In this document: in pieces, positions 16,385 to 25,018 of the stretch | Numbering within the stretch: position 1 is the stretch's first letter | Layout: the number at the start of each line of letters is the position of its first letter | Source: Pseudarthrobacter enclensis | Lineage (GTDB): Bacteria > Actinomycetota > Actinomycetes > Actinomycetales > Micrococcaceae | Reading direction: 5' to 3' | Length of the DNA stretch: 64,000 bases | Assembly: GCF_001457025.1 (NCBI RefSeq) | Contig: NZ_KQ758606.1 | Coordinates: forward strand, 1-64,000 | The notes under the pieces: generated by a model | Told to the model about the DNA's origin: nothing | What the model saw: the letters and a program-made list of their open reading frames with translations, nothing else | Database searches by the model: none | Position numbers and translations under genes: made by a program

Positions 16385-16954
16385 TCAGTCGTCCAGGAGC
16401 TCGATGAACTCGCGCGCCTGCTTCATGGAGATGTCCGAATGGCGCGTCAGCGCGGCAGCCGCGGCCTCCGTGTCGCCGTTGCGGGCCAGGGTGCGGATCC
16501 TGCCGTAGATCTCGTCATTGAGCATGTTGCTGCTGACCTCGCGGGTCACGTCACCCTTGCTGGCGATGGCGCGGTAACGGTACGGAAAGCGCTGCGGTTC
16601 GTCGTCGTCATCCTCCGGCTGTTCTGCCGCCTCCTCCGGACCGCGGTACGGCTGCGGGTGGGCGGCCAGGGCGCCTACGGCGTCGCGGGAGGCCCGGAGT
16701 CCGTCGCCGGTGACCTCGTAGTAGAGCTTGATGGCGGCCATCGCCTGCCCCTGCGCAATCAGCGCATAAATGCGCCGGTGTTCCTCTTCCGACAGCTTGG
16801 CGGAAGCCGTGCGCGCGAGTTCGGCCGCGCCGGGGGAAGGCTGCTGCGGAGCGTCTCCGCGCCCTCCCTTCCGACGTCCCAGCGCCCGCGCGGCCAGGCC
16901 TACCGCCAGTACCACGACGACGAGGATGAGGGCAGGGATCACAAGCGATTCCAT
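16385..16954 (-). CDS. Membrane-anchored protein with an L7/L12-like segment
   Basis: A 189-residue protein of unknown function. One N-terminal helix (about 4-24: VIPALILVVVVLAVGLAARAL) is followed by a basic stop-transfer RRKGG. Residues about 58-95 (IYALIAQGQAMAAIKLYYEVTGDGLRASRDAVGAL, seen in pieces) resemble the C-terminal domain of ribosomal protein L7/L12 (IKxxREVTGLGLKEAKDAV). An acidic Glu/Asp stretch and a second helical part near the end (NGDTEAAAAALTRHSDISMKQAREFIELL) repeat the same idea loosely. It is the only gene between the FMN reductase and the DnaA-box region. Confidence 0.72.
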   Translation of the reverse strand: MESLVIPALILVVVVLAVGLAARALGRRKGGRGDAPQQPSPGAAELARTASAKLSEEEHRRIYALIAQGQAMAAIKLYYEVTGDGLRASRDAVGALAAHPQPYRGPEEAAEQPEDDDDEPQRFPYRYRAIASKGDVTREVSSNMLNDEIYGRIRTLARNGDTEAAAAALTRHSDISMKQAREFIELLDD

Positions 16955-17691
16955 GGTTCTACAGCCGTTCTCTATCTACATCTGGTTGCAGTCGCTGATC
17001 CTGCGGTGCTGCCGGGCCCAGGGCGCAGGCCCCTATCTAGAGCTTAAGCCAGAAGCAGGTTATCCACAGCAATATTCACTTCCACGCATGCTCGCTGCGG
17101 CGTCTGCGGCCGACGGCGCGGACGGGAATATAAGGCCGCCGGCCCAGGTGGCATGAGGTGCATCACCGCCCCTGCCAACACGCCCGGAAACGGCCACTCG
17201 CGACACGCCGCTGTGGATGAGATTCCACAGGGGAAATATTTACTCCACAAGCCTTCCCGGATGTTTCCGCAGGTCAAGCGGTGGTGGGGTGCAAAACTTT
17301 TTTCTTATCCACACCTTTCCACACAGACTGTGCACAAGCTATGCCATGTAGTGCACAGGTTATCCACAGGGTGTGGGGAGGGTGGACTTTGCGGCTGGAC
17401 TGCAGGCGGCTAGCGTGGCGGAGTACCTGTTTCGGGGGCCGGTTTGCGGGCCGCGGATCTGCCTTTCGCCAAGGCCGGACAGCGCTGGGAACCCCAAGGG
17501 AGGGGTCTCTGTGGAAAACCTGTGGATTGTGGGGATAACTCCCGCGCGCGCGTCCGGTTGAGGCCTTGCCGGCGCATTGTCGGACCCTGCCGGTAGACCT
17601 GGACGGGTGGCGGAACCGGGCCTTTCCGGCGAAGCCCTGGCAGGACGGGAACTAACCGGGCACGCCCCGGCACACATGGAGGACAGCAACT
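16955..17691. other. Gene-free region with DnaA-box-like sites upstream of dnaB
   Basis: No convincing gene in 737 bases. It contains three exact TTATCCACA boxes on the plus strand (17060-17068, 17305-17313, 17360-17368), near matches on the other strand (TGTGGATGA at 17212-17220 and TGGGGATAA at 17530-17538) and further CCACA-containing partial copies. AT-rich tracts accompany them (AATATTCACTT, GGGAAATATTTACT, AAAACTTTTTTCTT). It could be a secondary DnaA-binding locus, a DnaA-regulated dnaB promoter, or origin-associated DNA. Confidence 0.65.
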
Positions 17692-19077
17692 TTGTCAATC
17701 GCGCATCTGGACCAGGTCGAATCCACCAGGGGATCGGACGCGAGCCGGAAACCGCCGCAGGACATCGCAGCAGAGCAGTCCGTCCTGGGCGGCATGATGC
17801 TCTCCAAGGATGCCATCGCGGACGTCGTCGAGATTCTCCGCGGCAACGACTTCTACCGGCCGGCGCATGAAACCATCTACGAAGCGATCATTGACCTCTA
17901 TGGCCGCGGTGAGCCCGCTGACGCCGTCACCGTCTCCGACGAACTGACCAAGCGGGCCGAGATCAACAGGATCGGCGGCCCGGCCTACCTCCACGAACTG
18001 ATCCAGACGGTGCCCACCGCAGCCAACGCAGGCTACTACGCGGAGATCGTGGCCGAGCGGGCCGTGCTCCGGCGCCTCGTCAATGCGGGCACCAAGATCG
18101 TCCAGATGGGCTACGGCTCGGACGGTGAGGTGGAGGACCTTGTCAACCAGGCGCAGGCCGAGGTCTACGCCGTCGCCGAGCGCCGCACGGCTGAGGACTA
18201 CGTGGTCCTCAAGGACGTCATGGAGTCCACCGTTGACGAGATCGAGGCATCCGGCCACCGCGGTGAGGGCATGGTGGGTGTCCCCACCGGCTTCTACGAG
18301 CTCGATGAGCTCACTCATGGCCTGCACCCCGGCCAGATGATCGTCATCGCTGCCCGCCCCGCAGTGGGCAAATCCACGTTCGCCCTGGACTTCGCACGCT
18401 CGGCAGCCATCAAGAACAACCTGGCCACCGTCATGTTCTCGCTCGAAATGGGCCGGAACGAGATCGCCATGCGCCTCCTCTCCGCAGAGGCCACCATCAG
18501 CCTGCAGGACCTCCGCAAGGGAACCATCAAGGACGAGCAGTGGTCCAAGATCGCCACCACCATGGGCCGCATGAATGAGGCGCCGCTGTTCATCGATGAC
18601 AGCCCCAACATGTCCCTGATGGAGATCAGGGCCAAGTGCCGCCGCCTCAAGCAGCAGCATGACCTCAAGCTGGTGGTCCTTGACTACCTCCAGCTGATGA
18701 GTTCGGGCAAGAAGGTGGAATCGCGCCAGCAGGAAGTCTCCGAGTTCTCCCGTGCCCTCAAGCTCCTGGCCAAGGAACTGCAGGTGCCGGTGATCGCCCT
18801 GTCCCAGCTGAACCGTGGCTCGGAGCAGCGCCAGGACAAGCGGCCCATGGTCTCCGACCTCCGTGAATCCGGCTCCATCGAGCAGGACGCGGACATGGTG
18901 ATCCTGCTCCACCGCGAAGATGTCTATGACAAGGAATCCCCGCGCGCCGGCGAGGCCGACATCCTGGTGGCGAAGCACCGTAACGGTCCCACCAAGGACA
19001 TTGTGGTGGCCTTCCAGGGCCACTACTCCCGCTTCGCCAACATGGCCGGCGACGCCGGCGGCGGTGGCGGCTTCTAA
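17692..19077 (+). CDS. dnaB: Replicative DNA helicase DnaB
   Basis: A 461-residue replicative helicase. The N-terminal domain (PPQDIAAEQSVLGGMMLSKDAIADV) is followed by a linker and the RecA-like domain with Walker A ARPAVGKST and Walker B LVVLDYLQLM; LSQLNRGSEQR and SGSIEQDADMVILLHRE are hallmark motifs. No intein is present, although actinobacterial dnaB genes often carry one. Translation starts at TTG 17692, with GGAGGA 8 bases upstream and the conserved N terminus following. It overlaps the convergent thioesterase gene by 4 bases. Confidence 0.98.
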   Translation: MSIAHLDQVESTRGSDASRKPPQDIAAEQSVLGGMMLSKDAIADVVEILRGNDFYRPAHETIYEAIIDLYGRGEPADAVTVSDELTKRAEINRIGGPAYLHELIQTVPTAANAGYYAEIVAERAVLRRLVNAGTKIVQMGYGSDGEVEDLVNQAQAEVYAVAERRTAEDYVVLKDVMESTVDEIEASGHRGEGMVGVPTGFYELDELTHGLHPGQMIVIAARPAVGKSTFALDFARSAAIKNNLATVMFSLEMGRNEIAMRLLSAEATISLQDLRKGTIKDEQWSKIATTMGRMNEAPLFIDDSPNMSLMEIRAKCRRLKQQHDLKLVVLDYLQLMSSGKKVESRQQEVSEFSRALKLLAKELQVPVIALSQLNRGSEQRQDKRPMVSDLRESGSIEQDADMVILLHREDVYDKESPRAGEADILVAKHRNGPTKDIVVAFQGHYSRFANMAGDAGGGGGF

Positions 19078-20048
19078 GGGTTCTGCGCCAGCAGGTGGTT
19101 GGGCAGCCGGTTGCCGGGCGCCGTTCCCCGGATTTCCAGGAGTTCGCGGGCGTGGGCGTGCAGCCTCTTGTCCTCGTCGCTGACCGGCACCCAGGCCGGA
19201 ACCGGCACCGAGGTGCCTTCGTCGTCGCGCGCCACCATGACGGTGAGGCAATAGGTGGTGAGGTTCAGTTCCCTGCCCTTAGGATCGCCGGACCGGACGT
19301 GCACGGCGATGTGCATCCCTTTCGTGCCGGTGTAGACCAGCCGCGCCTCCACCTCCACCACGTGCCCGATCAGCAGCGGCCGGTAGAAACGGACGCCGCC
19401 GGAGAACACGGCGACGGTGTCCCTGCCGCAGTAGCGGGACGCGCAGACGTAGGCCGCCTCGTCGATCCACTTCATGACGATGCCGCCGTGGACCTTGCCG
19501 CCCCAGTTGACGTCAGTGGGGGCCGCCATGAAGCGGAGCGTGACCCGTTCGGCCGTGCCCGCGTCGGTATATTCCTGCCGGTTCATGGCTTCCACGATCC
19601 GTTCGCGGACCTTGATCCGGGCCAGGGCGTGGTCGCGCTGTTCGATCTCCTCCGGCGTGCTCGGTTCAAACTGCTTGACCGGGATGGGTTTCCCATCCTC
19701 GCCCACCGCCACGAAGATCACCATGCACTGGCTCCGCATGGTGGCGGGTCCTCCCTTGGGGTCGCTGGAGGAGACAACCGTGCGGATGTGCATGGAGGAC
19801 CGGCCGGTGTACACGATGGTGGCTTCAACCTCCACCATGTCCCCGCTGTTCACGGGGTCCGCGAAGTGGATGTTGCCCACGTAGGCGGTGACGCAGTAGG
19901 ACTTCGCCCAGCCCACTGCCGCGGCGTAGGCGGCCTTGTCCACCCATTCAAGGACGGTTCCGGCGTCCACCGACCCGCTGTGGCCAACGTCCGTGGGGGC
20001 GGCCAGGAAGCGGAGGGTAACGGAGTTGGGGGCACCGGTCTCAGTCAT
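19074..20048 (-). CDS. Double-hotdog acyl-CoA thioesterase
   Basis: A 324-residue protein made of two tandem hotdog domains of the cytosolic acyl-CoA hydrolase (YciA/BACH) type. Each begins with the same element: VTLRFLAAPTDVGHSG near residue 10 and VTLRFMAAPTDVNWGGKVHGG near residue 170, followed by KAAYAAA / EAAYVCA and VEATIVYTGRSSMHI / VEARLVYTGTKGMHI. It should release CoA from acyl-CoA. In the first domain KVHGG is replaced by SVDAG, so the second domain is probably the main active site. The start is ATG 20048; an in-frame ATG at 20060 is possible. Confidence 0.87.
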   Translation of the reverse strand: MTETGAPNSVTLRFLAAPTDVGHSGSVDAGTVLEWVDKAAYAAAVGWAKSYCVTAYVGNIHFADPVNSGDMVEVEATIVYTGRSSMHIRTVVSSSDPKGGPATMRSQCMVIFVAVGEDGKPIPVKQFEPSTPEEIEQRDHALARIKVRERIVEAMNRQEYTDAGTAERVTLRFMAAPTDVNWGGKVHGGIVMKWIDEAAYVCASRYCGRDTVAVFSGGVRFYRPLLIGHVVEVEARLVYTGTKGMHIAVHVRSGDPKGRELNLTTYCLTVMVARDDEGTSVPVPAWVPVSDEDKRLHAHARELLEIRGTAPGNRLPNHLLAQNP

Positions 20049-20141
20049 GGTGCCGATCATACTGAGGCAGCGAGCTACCGGCGGGTCCGGACGCAACAGA
20101 GCGGACCTGCCGCGCAACAGAGGGCGGTGCGGCTGCCCGCA

Positions 20142-20155
20142 ACGCACGACGGCGG
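20142..20155 (+). repeat. 14-mer intergenic repeat, copy 1
   Basis: ACGCACGACGGCGG. Exact copies occur at 33595-33608 (-), 40739-40752 (-) and 59924-59937 (+); shorter variants at 35719-35730 and 62098-62108. All copies are between genes or at the very end of one. Confidence 0.6.
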
Positions 20156-20185
20156 CTGCGCACCCGGGTGCGCAGCCGCCGTCGT
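20146..20185 (-). terminator. Perfect 40-base palindrome, probable terminator
   Basis: Two 20-base arms with no extra loop bases, starting ACGACGGCGGCTGCGCACCC and followed directly by its exact reverse complement. It lies between the DoxX stop (20206, minus strand) and the thioesterase start. There is no T-tract; the very stable hairpin would stop or protect the DoxX transcript. Confidence 0.6.
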
Positions 20186-20205
20186 CCGTGAGGGCGTGGC
20201 TGTGG

Positions 20206-20640
20206 TCAGGCCAGGACTGCCAGCTTGGAGTTGGCGCGGCCAAAGAGGGCACGGTCGACGGAGACTCGGCCCGCGCCCGTCAGCGCCAGCGTGAATGCGG
20301 CCGCGGCCAGCAGCAGCACCAGTTCGTAGCCGCCGTTGGCGGCAAAGACGCCGGCGGAGGCATGGACCAGGAACAGGGCACCGAGCATGTCCAGGACCAG
20401 CAGTGCTGCCACGACGCGGGTCAGGATGCCGAGGATCAGCGCGATGCCGCCCGCAAGTTCCAGGACGGCGACGGCCGGGGCTACGACGTCGGCGGCAGGC
20501 ACGCCCATCTTGGCGAAGGAGGCCTGTGTGCCGGCGATGGTCCATTCGTTGAACTTCTGCCAGCCGTGGGCGGCAAACAGGAAGCCCAGGACGATGCGCA
20601 GGGCTGTGATGGCTGTGGTGGTCAGGCGGGACTGGTTCAT
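20206..20640 (-). CDS. DoxX-family membrane protein
   Basis: A 144-residue protein with four predicted helices and the DoxX signature: RIVLGFLFAAHGWQKFNEW, then VAVLELAGGIALILGILTRVVAALLVLDMLGAL. DoxX-like proteins are linked to thiol and redox homeostasis at the membrane, but this subfamily has no proven role. It is a single gene with a strong palindrome after it. Confidence 0.85.
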   Translation of the reverse strand: MNQSRLTTTAITALRIVLGFLFAAHGWQKFNEWTIAGTQASFAKMGVPAADVVAPAVAVLELAGGIALILGILTRVVAALLVLDMLGALFLVHASAGVFAANGGYELVLLLAAAAFTLALTGAGRVSVDRALFGRANSKLAVLA

Positions 20641-20842
20641 GGGGTTTCACCGTTTCGGATATCGGTCGGAGCTGGACACATGCAAGCAGGGGCCGGATCG
20701 CAGCGTTGAACCATTCAAGTGTTCCGCAGCTTTAGTTGAAGAGTCAACCAATTGTTGCCGAGTGTGGGATTTGTCATGCCCCTGCCGTCATATTTGCAAG
20801 CCGCCGCCGGACGCCTCCGCGCGCGGCGGTTAAGCTGGCACG

Positions 20843-22195
20843 ATGCCCCCATCTTCACTGCCTGAGGCCGCCATCACGCGCCGCGGGAATGCCCGCGAGA
20901 TCCTCCGCCTCGCCGTGCCGGCATTCGGCGCCCTCGTGGCGGAGCCGCTGTTCCTGCTGGCCGACTCGGCAATCGTCGGGCACCTGGGCGTTGCGCAGCT
21001 GGCCGGCGTGGGGCTGGCCATGGCCGTGCTGCACACGGTGGTGGGCCTGATGGTCTTCCTGGCTTACTCCACCACTCCCGCGGTGGCGAGGGCCATTGGT
21101 GAGGGCCGCCTCGGCAAGGCCCTGGCCGCGGGACGCGACGGCGTCTGGCTGGCAGCACTGCTCGGCGTGGTCCTGGCAACAGCCGGCTTCTTCGCGGCGG
21201 AACCACTGATCGCGCTGATGGGCGCCGAGGGCGAAGTGCGTGGCTATGCCGTCGACTACCTTCGCTGGTCCATGCCGGGGCTGGTGGCCATGCTGCTGAT
21301 CTTCGCCGGCACCGGCGTGCTCCGCGGACTCCAGGACACCCGCACCCCGCTGCTGGTGGCCACCGCCGGCTTCGGCCTGAACATCGTCCTGAACTTCTGG
21401 CTGGTCTACGGCCTGGGCTGGTCGGTGACCGGTTCAGCCGTGGGCACCAGTGTGGCGCAGTGGTGCATGGCCGCCGTCTACCTGGTGATGGTGCGGCGGA
21501 ACGCGGTCAGGCACGGGGTCCCGCTGCTGCCCAGCTGGCGCGGGATCCGGAGCATGACCCGCGTGGGATCGTGGCTGATGCTGCGCACGCTGAGCCTGCG
21601 GGCCGCCATCCTGGTGACCGTGGTGGTGGTGACCGGGCAGGGTGCCGTCAACCTGGCCGCCCACCAACTGGCCATGACCATCTTCTCCTTCCTGGCCTTC
21701 GCCCTGGACGCGCTGGCCATCGCAGCCCAGGCGCTGATCGGCAAGGAACTCGGTGCCGGAAACGCGGGAAAGGCCCGGGAGCTGACCACCACCATGATCC
21801 GCTGGGGCGCAGGCTTTGGCGTGGTTACAGGACTGCTGCTTGCCGCCGTGGCACCGTGGGCGGGAGCCCTCTTCACTCCTGACCCGCAGGTACAGTCGGC
21901 GCTGGCCGTTGCCTTGTGGGTCCTTGCCGCCGGGCAGCCCATCGCCGGGTACGTCTTCGTCCTGGACGGCGTGCTGATCGGGGCCGGCGACGCGAGGTAC
22001 CTCGCCCTGGCCGGGCTGGTCAACCTTGCCGTGTACGCACCGCTCCTGGCCGCTGTTGCCTTCTCGGGTGCTGCCGGCGCTGCGGGACTTGGCTGGCTCT
22101 GGGCCGCCTTCGCCGTCGGGTACATGGCGGCGCGCGCCGTCACGCTCGGGCTCCGTGCCCGCGGCGACCGGTGGATGGTGCTGGGTTCGGCCTAG
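20843..22195 (+). CDS. MATE-family efflux transporter
   Basis: A 450-residue, twelve-helix transporter of the multi-antimicrobial extrusion family, DinF-like branch: LAVPAFGALVAEPLFLLADSAIVGHLGVAQLAGVGLA, LRGLQDTRTPLLVATAGFGLNIVLNFWLVYGLG and DALAIAAQALIGKELGAGN are typical (quoted in parts). It should export drugs or metabolites with a cation gradient. ATG at 20843, 201 bases after the divergent DoxX start. Substrate unknown. Confidence 0.9.
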   Translation: MPPSSLPEAAITRRGNAREILRLAVPAFGALVAEPLFLLADSAIVGHLGVAQLAGVGLAMAVLHTVVGLMVFLAYSTTPAVARAIGEGRLGKALAAGRDGVWLAALLGVVLATAGFFAAEPLIALMGAEGEVRGYAVDYLRWSMPGLVAMLLIFAGTGVLRGLQDTRTPLLVATAGFGLNIVLNFWLVYGLGWSVTGSAVGTSVAQWCMAAVYLVMVRRNAVRHGVPLLPSWRGIRSMTRVGSWLMLRTLSLRAAILVTVVVVTGQGAVNLAAHQLAMTIFSFLAFALDALAIAAQALIGKELGAGNAGKARELTTTMIRWGAGFGVVTGLLLAAVAPWAGALFTPDPQVQSALAVALWVLAAGQPIAGYVFVLDGVLIGAGDARYLALAGLVNLAVYAPLLAAVAFSGAAGAAGLGWLWAAFAVGYMAARAVTLGLRARGDRWMVLGSA

Positions 22196-22220
22196 GGCTG
22201 CGGCGCACTAAACTGGACCG

Positions 22221-22811
22221 GTGACGCAACCCCTGATGCCTGCCGGTGCTGCCTCCGGAACCGCCCCCCGAGCCGACCTCTGGAAGCCGGTCCTGCTGCG
22301 CTCCGCTGCCGCCCTGGTTTTCGGCGCCATCACCATCTTCTGGGCCGCTCCCTCCGTTGAGGCCATGGGGTGGACCGGCGGCCTCTATCTGCTGGCCACC
22401 GGCGCGGTGACCCTCTGGGGGATCCCGGCCACCGGCTTTGCCCGCGACTCGGGTACGGGCAAGCTGCTCTCCGCCGCCGGGTCCGTGCTCTCCGGGGCAG
22501 GGTTCGCCGTACTGCTGCTCCACAGTGACCTCCTGTTCGCCACCATCGCGGCGCTGGGGCTGGGGGTGTCCGGAGCGCTGGAGCTTGCCTGCGGCGTCCG
22601 AAACCGCGGCCGCCACGCGCTGGCCAGGGACTGGATCACCTCGGGCATCATCAGCCTCGGCACCGCTGCTGCCCTTCCGTTCTTCATCGGACTGGGTGCC
22701 CACGCGCTGCTGGGCGTGGCCGGCGGCGGTGCCATCATTTCCGGCGTGCTGTGGGTGCTGTCCGGACTCACGCTCCGGCACGATTCCCGCAGTGCCGCTG
22801 CGAAGCCGTAA
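22221..22811 (+). CDS. Six-helix membrane protein, HdeD/DUF308-like
   Basis: A 196-residue hydrophobic protein with about six short helices arranged as repeats (AAALVFGAITIFWAAPSVEAM; LLATGAVTLWGIPATGF; AGFAVLLLHSDLLFATIAALG). The pattern resembles acid-resistance membrane proteins of the HdeD/DUF308 type, but without a decisive motif. GTG start at 22221, 25 bases after the MATE stop, so probably co-transcribed with it. Confidence 0.65.
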   Translation: MTQPLMPAGAASGTAPRADLWKPVLLRSAAALVFGAITIFWAAPSVEAMGWTGGLYLLATGAVTLWGIPATGFARDSGTGKLLSAAGSVLSGAGFAVLLLHSDLLFATIAALGLGVSGALELACGVRNRGRHALARDWITSGIISLGTAAALPFFIGLGAHALLGVAGGGAIISGVLWVLSGLTLRHDSRSAAAKP

Positions 22812-22910
22812 ACTAGGAGGATCCTGGTTCTACTTGTTGTAGAAAATTTGGCCGGGACCCACCACAACAGACACCGGGACGGCCGCGCCGCCCGGCAGGG
22901 AGGACTCACC

Positions 22911-23270
22911 GTGGCAGACCAGCATCAGGGAAAACCGCGCAAGCTGCGGACCTCGGTGAAGGGCCCGCTGATGTTCTCCGCGTTCTGGGCCGTTGTGGCC
23001 TTCTTCGCCGTGGTGATCTTCGCGTCCGGCGGCAGCGCCCGCGCCCCCCGGTTCGACCTCGCCTTCACGGCCGCCGGCATCGCCTTCATTGTCACCCTGG
23101 TGATCGCGGCGATGTTGTCCATGAGCTACAAGGAAAACGCTGAACACCTGGGCAAGGGGTCCGGCGTCAACCTCAGTTCGGCAAAGAACCCTTCGCACGG
23201 TTTCGGCGGCACGGGCACCAAGGACGTCCCGGAATCCGACGGCGGCCCGGACGGCCCCGTGGACCGCTGA
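22911..23270 (+). CDS. Small two-helix membrane protein
   Basis: A 119-residue protein. A basic N terminus (DQHQGKPRKLRTSVKG) precedes two helices (about 23-42 and 51-72). The hydrophilic tail is Gly/Pro/Asp-rich. The GTG at 22911 has GGGAGGA 6-7 bases upstream; a TTG at 22848 in frame has none and would add a His/Arg-rich leader. The function is unknown. It lies in line with the MATE and HdeD-like genes. Confidence 0.7.
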   Translation: MADQHQGKPRKLRTSVKGPLMFSAFWAVVAFFAVVIFASGGSARAPRFDLAFTAAGIAFIVTLVIAAMLSMSYKENAEHLGKGSGVNLSSAKNPSHGFGGTGTKDVPESDGGPDGPVDR

Positions 23271-23295
23271 CGCCGTGCCTCCGGGCCAGGTTCAG

Positions 23296-23841
23296 CTACC
23301 CCGCTGCCGCCTGGCGCGCCCGATAGGCAGCGACGTGTGCCCGGTTGGCGCAGTTTCCGGTATCGCAATACCGCTTTGACCGGTTGCGGCTAAGGTCAAG
23401 GACCGCCGCGTCGCAGTCCTCCGCCTCGCAGACCCGCAGCCGGTCCATCTCCTTGCTGCGCACCACGTCCGCCAGTGCCATGGCCGCCTCCGTGCTGATC
23501 CTGTCCGCCAGGGGCGCTTCCGGCGCTGTGGCGTGAAGGTGCCAGTCCCAGCCGTCGTGGCGGACCAACTGGGGAAGCGCATTGGCGTCACGCAGCAGGC
23601 GGTTGATGATCTGCACCGCAGCGTCCTCGCCGGCCACCCAGGCGCCCGCAAGTTCGCCGCGCAGCCGCCGGACACTGGACAGTTCCGCCTCATCCCTGGC
23701 CCTGGAACCCGAGAACTGCTCTGCCGCCAGGAACTCGTCCAGGTCCTTTTGCGAGCCCAGGTCCTCGCGGCCGTTCGCGGCGGAGTTGATCAGGTTGACC
23801 ACGCTGCGCAGCGCAACTTCAGTGTCAGGGGCAAAAACCAT
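23296..23841 (-). CDS. CGNR zinc-finger (ABATE domain) regulator
   Basis: A 181-residue protein. The N-terminal part fits the ABATE domain (VVNLINSAANGREDLGSQKDLDEFL). The C terminus carries the CGNR zinc finger: RVCEAEDCDAAVLDLSRNRSKRYCDTGNCANRAHVAAYRAR (in parts), with four Cys and the CxNR motif. Such proteins are putative transcription factors with a ligand-binding N-terminal domain. It is divergent from the EamA transporter across 71 bases, and this transporter is the likely target. Confidence 0.88.
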   Translation of the reverse strand: MVFAPDTEVALRSVVNLINSAANGREDLGSQKDLDEFLAAEQFSGSRARDEAELSSVRRLRGELAGAWVAGEDAAVQIINRLLRDANALPQLVRHDGWDWHLHATAPEAPLADRISTEAAMALADVVRSKEMDRLRVCEAEDCDAAVLDLSRNRSKRYCDTGNCANRAHVAAYRARQAAAG

Positions 23842-23893
23842 CTTGACTCCTTACAGGGCCGGGGCGTACTGTCATGATCAATACCCCACTTTA

Positions 23894-23906
23894 CTCCTGA
23901 CAGGAG
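23894..23906 (+). promoter_or_regulatory. 13-bp palindrome over the eamA ribosome binding site
   Basis: CTCCTG-A-CAGGAG. The right arm contains the GGAGG used by the transporter gene starting at 23913, so the hairpin could mask it; or it could be an operator for the divergent CGNR regulator. Confidence 0.4.
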
Positions 23907-23912
23907 GCGACG

Positions 23913-24944
23913 GTGCCTGCCGCCAAGAACCACCCAGCCACGCCCACGGCAGCGGCCCCCCGCCGCGGATTCCTCGCCTCCGGCCTGGGGATCGCCCTGT
24001 TCTCCTCAGCCGTCTTCGGCACATCGGGCTCCTTTGCCAAGGCCCTCCTCGAAACGGGATGGTCCCCGGGAGCCGCCGTGACGGCGCGGCTGACCGGCGC
24101 CGCGCTCATCCTGGCCATCCCGGCTGCCCTGGCCCTGAGGGGACGCTGGCACCAGCTGCGGGACAACTGGCTCACCATCGTGCTCTTCGGCCTCATCGGC
24201 GTTGCCGCCTGCCAGCTGTTTTACTTCAACGCCGTGGAACGGTTGTCGGTGGGGGTCGCACTGCTGCTCGAATACCTGGCACCGGTGATCATTGTCCTGT
24301 GGCTCTGGGCCGCCAGCCGCAGGAGGCCCCGCGCGCTCACCTTCGGCGGAACCCTGCTGTCCCTGGCCGGCCTGGTCCTGGTCCTGGACCTCACCGGCGC
24401 CGTCAAGGTTGACCCGGTGGGTGTCCTGTGGGGCATCGCTGCCGCCGTCTGCCTGGCCATCTACTTCTTCATCACGGCCAAGGAAAACGACACCCTGCCG
24501 CCCATGGTGCTGGCATCCGGCGGCCTGCTGGTGGGCGCAGCTGTCATGTGGCTGGCCGGTGCCATCGGACTGCTGCCCATGGCCTTCAGTACGGCGGACA
24601 CCGCACTCGGTCCGTGGGTGACCCCGTGGTGGGTTTCGCTGGCCGGCCTGGTCATCCTGGCAACTGTGCTCGCCTACGTCTCCGGCATCATGGCCGCGCG
24701 TGCCCTCGGCTCGAAAGTGGCATCCTTCGTGTCGCTGACCGAGGTGCTTTTCGCCGTCATCTGGGCCTGGCTGCTGCTCGGAGAGCTCCCCGGCACCATC
24801 CAGCTCCTGGGCGGTGTCCTCATCGTCGGCGGCGTTGTCCTGGTCCGGCTGGATGAACTGCGCCGGCCGGCCGCCGGCGCAGAACCCGCGGAGAAGGCGA
24901 CGTCGCCCCTGGAGCACGCGAACGACGTCGAGCCCGTACCTTAG
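23913..24944 (+). CDS. EamA/DMT-family transporter
   Basis: A 343-residue, ten-helix protein with two EamA domains (about 28-165 and 175-310): SSAVFGTSGSFAKALLETGWSPGAA in the first and VLAYVSGIMAARALGSKVASFVSLTEVLFAVIWAWLLLGE (in parts) in the second, the latter typical of metabolite exporters. Starts at GTG 23913 with AGGAGG upstream. Probably exports an amino acid or related metabolite; substrate unknown. Confidence 0.87.
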   Translation: MPAAKNHPATPTAAAPRRGFLASGLGIALFSSAVFGTSGSFAKALLETGWSPGAAVTARLTGAALILAIPAALALRGRWHQLRDNWLTIVLFGLIGVAACQLFYFNAVERLSVGVALLLEYLAPVIIVLWLWAASRRRPRALTFGGTLLSLAGLVLVLDLTGAVKVDPVGVLWGIAAAVCLAIYFFITAKENDTLPPMVLASGGLLVGAAVMWLAGAIGLLPMAFSTADTALGPWVTPWWVSLAGLVILATVLAYVSGIMAARALGSKVASFVSLTEVLFAVIWAWLLLGELPGTIQLLGGVLIVGGVVLVRLDELRRPAAGAEPAEKATSPLEHANDVEPVP

Positions 24945-25018
24945 CTGCCCGCGGTGCGGAGCCGCCGGGCCCTTGCCGCCGCCGGACGGACCGGCCGCGG
25001 CGGTCGGCCTTAAACGGA

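Noticed and set aside
17692..19077. Intein in DnaB
   Set aside because: The RecA-like motifs are contiguous and the length (461) is that of an uninterrupted DnaB.
17695..19251. 518-residue minus-strand frame over dnaB
   Set aside because: Shadow of dnaB in GC-rich DNA; Gly/Asp/His-rich with no motif.
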